Assembly (NCBI RefSeq): GCF_007752135.1
Contig: NZ_CP036298.1
Location: forward strand, 2,170,001-2,234,000
DNA from: Aureliella helgolandensis
GTDB lineage: Bacteria; Planctomycetota; Planctomycetia; Pirellulales; Pirellulaceae
DNA length: 64,000 bases
Direction of reading: 5' to 3'
The notes under the pieces are model-generated. The model made no database searches and was not told where the DNA came from. It was given only the letters and a program-made list of their open reading frames with translations. Of this stretch, positions 63,236-64,000 are shown one piece after another. Each line of letters starts with the position of its first letter. Position 1 is the first letter of the stretch. Both the position numbers and the translations under genes were made by a program.

Positions 63236-64000
63236 CAGTCGAGTGCCACGGATCCTAGATTTAGCAAATCAAAGTCTGCAGTGTAGAGCAGCTCCCACAG
63301 GCGATAGACTGGCGTTCCACCTGCAGGTAAGTGCTCCCCATTTGCCTTCAGGGGAACCGGCCAAGCTGCCGGCTTGCCGTCAACGATGATACGTTTCTTC
63401 GCGCTACTGACGAGCTCATAGATTCCAGCTTCCAGTATTGGACGTTTCCAATCGCTGGCGATCGGAGCGAACGTGAACTCGTAAGTCACTACCCAGTACT
63501 GCCCGATGAACGCGTTATAGGCATCGCGAGCGATAATTGGCTTGAGCTTGACAGTCTTAGCGGCGTATCCTCGCCAGGCTGCAACGTTGAGTCGATTACC
63601 TAGTGCATCTGCAGTGGTCCGGTCAAAGCTGGCTTCGTTGCGGGTGATCGTCAGCTTGCGACGGAAGTCATCGGCATACACAATCTCGTCATAGCGATCG
63701 CCGGCCGCGTTGAGAATTGGATCACCGTTCACGTCGTAAACCGTTTCGAATTGCCGATCCTCATAGCCCCATTCGACTGTTGGTGGTTCAGCGAGCGGAT
63801 TGTCTGGACGCTGCAATCCCGGATCACCAAACTCTACCGTGACCTGCCAATCCAACTTACTTGAACCGACAGGCTGCTCTTGGATCCGGATTGCTACCGC
63901 CCTGGAGTCGGATTCGTTTCCCCATGTATACGAGTCGCCATAGGACCAACCACTGTAGTCCCGTGCTTTTCCGGGCCCATCCGCGGCGTCATCCGTGGTA
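63235..64000 (-). CDS. Phage-like structural protein, partial at the window edge
   Basis: At least 255 residues in an open frame that continues past the right end of the window; the first internal start codon candidate is a TTG at 63855, so the true start lies outside. Beta-rich, with DRQFETVYDVNGDPILNAAG and RKLTITRNEASFDRTTAD, and a late WVVTYEFTFAP. The repeat-rich strands and the context suggest a virion structural protein. No family is recognised. The stop overlaps the next start (TGATG). Confidence 0.6.
   Translation of the reverse strand, partial: TTDDAADGPGKARDYSGWSYGDSYTWGNESDSRAVAIRIQEQPVGSSKLDWQVTVEFGDPGLQRPDNPLAEPPTVEWGYEDRQFETVYDVNGDPILNAAGDRYDEIVYADDFRRKLTITRNEASFDRTTADALGNRLNVAAWRGYAAKTVKLKPIIARDAYNAFIGQYWVVTYEFTFAPIASDWKRPILEAGIYELVSSAKKRIIVDGKPAAWPVPLKANGEHLPAGGTPVYRLWELLYTADFDLLNLGSVALD

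Overview
The window looks like chromosomal DNA of a planctomycete, most likely a member of the Pirellulaceae (Rhodopirellula-like). The markers are a DUF1552/DUF1592 gene pair with Planctomycete cytochrome-c motifs, remnants of a PSD1/DUF1501 pair and of a DUF1559 pseudopilin gene, a PEP-CTERM protein, a DUF3179 protein and two DUF547 proteins. Gene density is low and at least a dozen gene relics with frameshifts or nonsense codons lie between intact genes, so the region appears to be an old and repeatedly rearranged accessory zone.

Layout. 1-2.2 kb: an AAA ATPase (runs off the left edge) coupled to a helper gene of unknown function. 3-6 kb: L-rhamnose isomerase with an NCS1-type permease and a small membrane protein. 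6.4-9.1 kb: a UvrA-like ATPase without the UvrB-binding region. 9.1-12.5 kb: phage relics and a duplicated unit carrying two paralogous small lipoproteins. 12.5-17 kb: a PEP-CTERM protein and a secreted trypsin-like protease with propeller-like and Ig-like parts. 17-18.3 kb: a decayed Hint-domain gene and a strong three-way hairpin. 18.3-25.5 kb: the DUF1552/DUF1592 pair, a chimeric PSD1/DUF1501 scar, a DUF3179 protein and small secreted proteins.

26-53 kb is dominated by arsenic chemistry. A detoxification operon (arsR, an arsM-arsD fusion, arsA, a thioredoxin-like gene, an arsF-like relic, arsC) has a visible promoter and operator-like palindrome but no efflux pump. About 16 kb further on lies an arsenosugar module: ArsM with the extended C-terminal domain, radical SAM ArsS, a PiT transporter and a fused pair of TIGR04282/TIGR04283-type glycosyltransferases. 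Between them sit a thioredoxin, two DUF547 proteins, a MerA-like oxidoreductase, a TVP38 membrane protein, an HPP-like membrane protein, a vWA protein, an HD-GYP phosphodiesterase and an LCAT-like hydrolase. Together they suggest arsenate reduction, arsenite methylation and conversion to sugar-linked organoarsenicals in one region.

53-60.3 kb is a compact cluster of DGPF/YCII, VOC, SRPBCC, SnoaL-like, DoxX and ArsR-type genes beside an inactivated ECF42-like sigma factor. At 60.3-61.9 kb a truncated integrase relic, a 3' fragment of tRNA-Leu(CAG) and an intact tyrosine recombinase mark the edge of an integrated element. Its cargo, translationally coupled phage-like genes on the minus strand, continues past the right end of the window.
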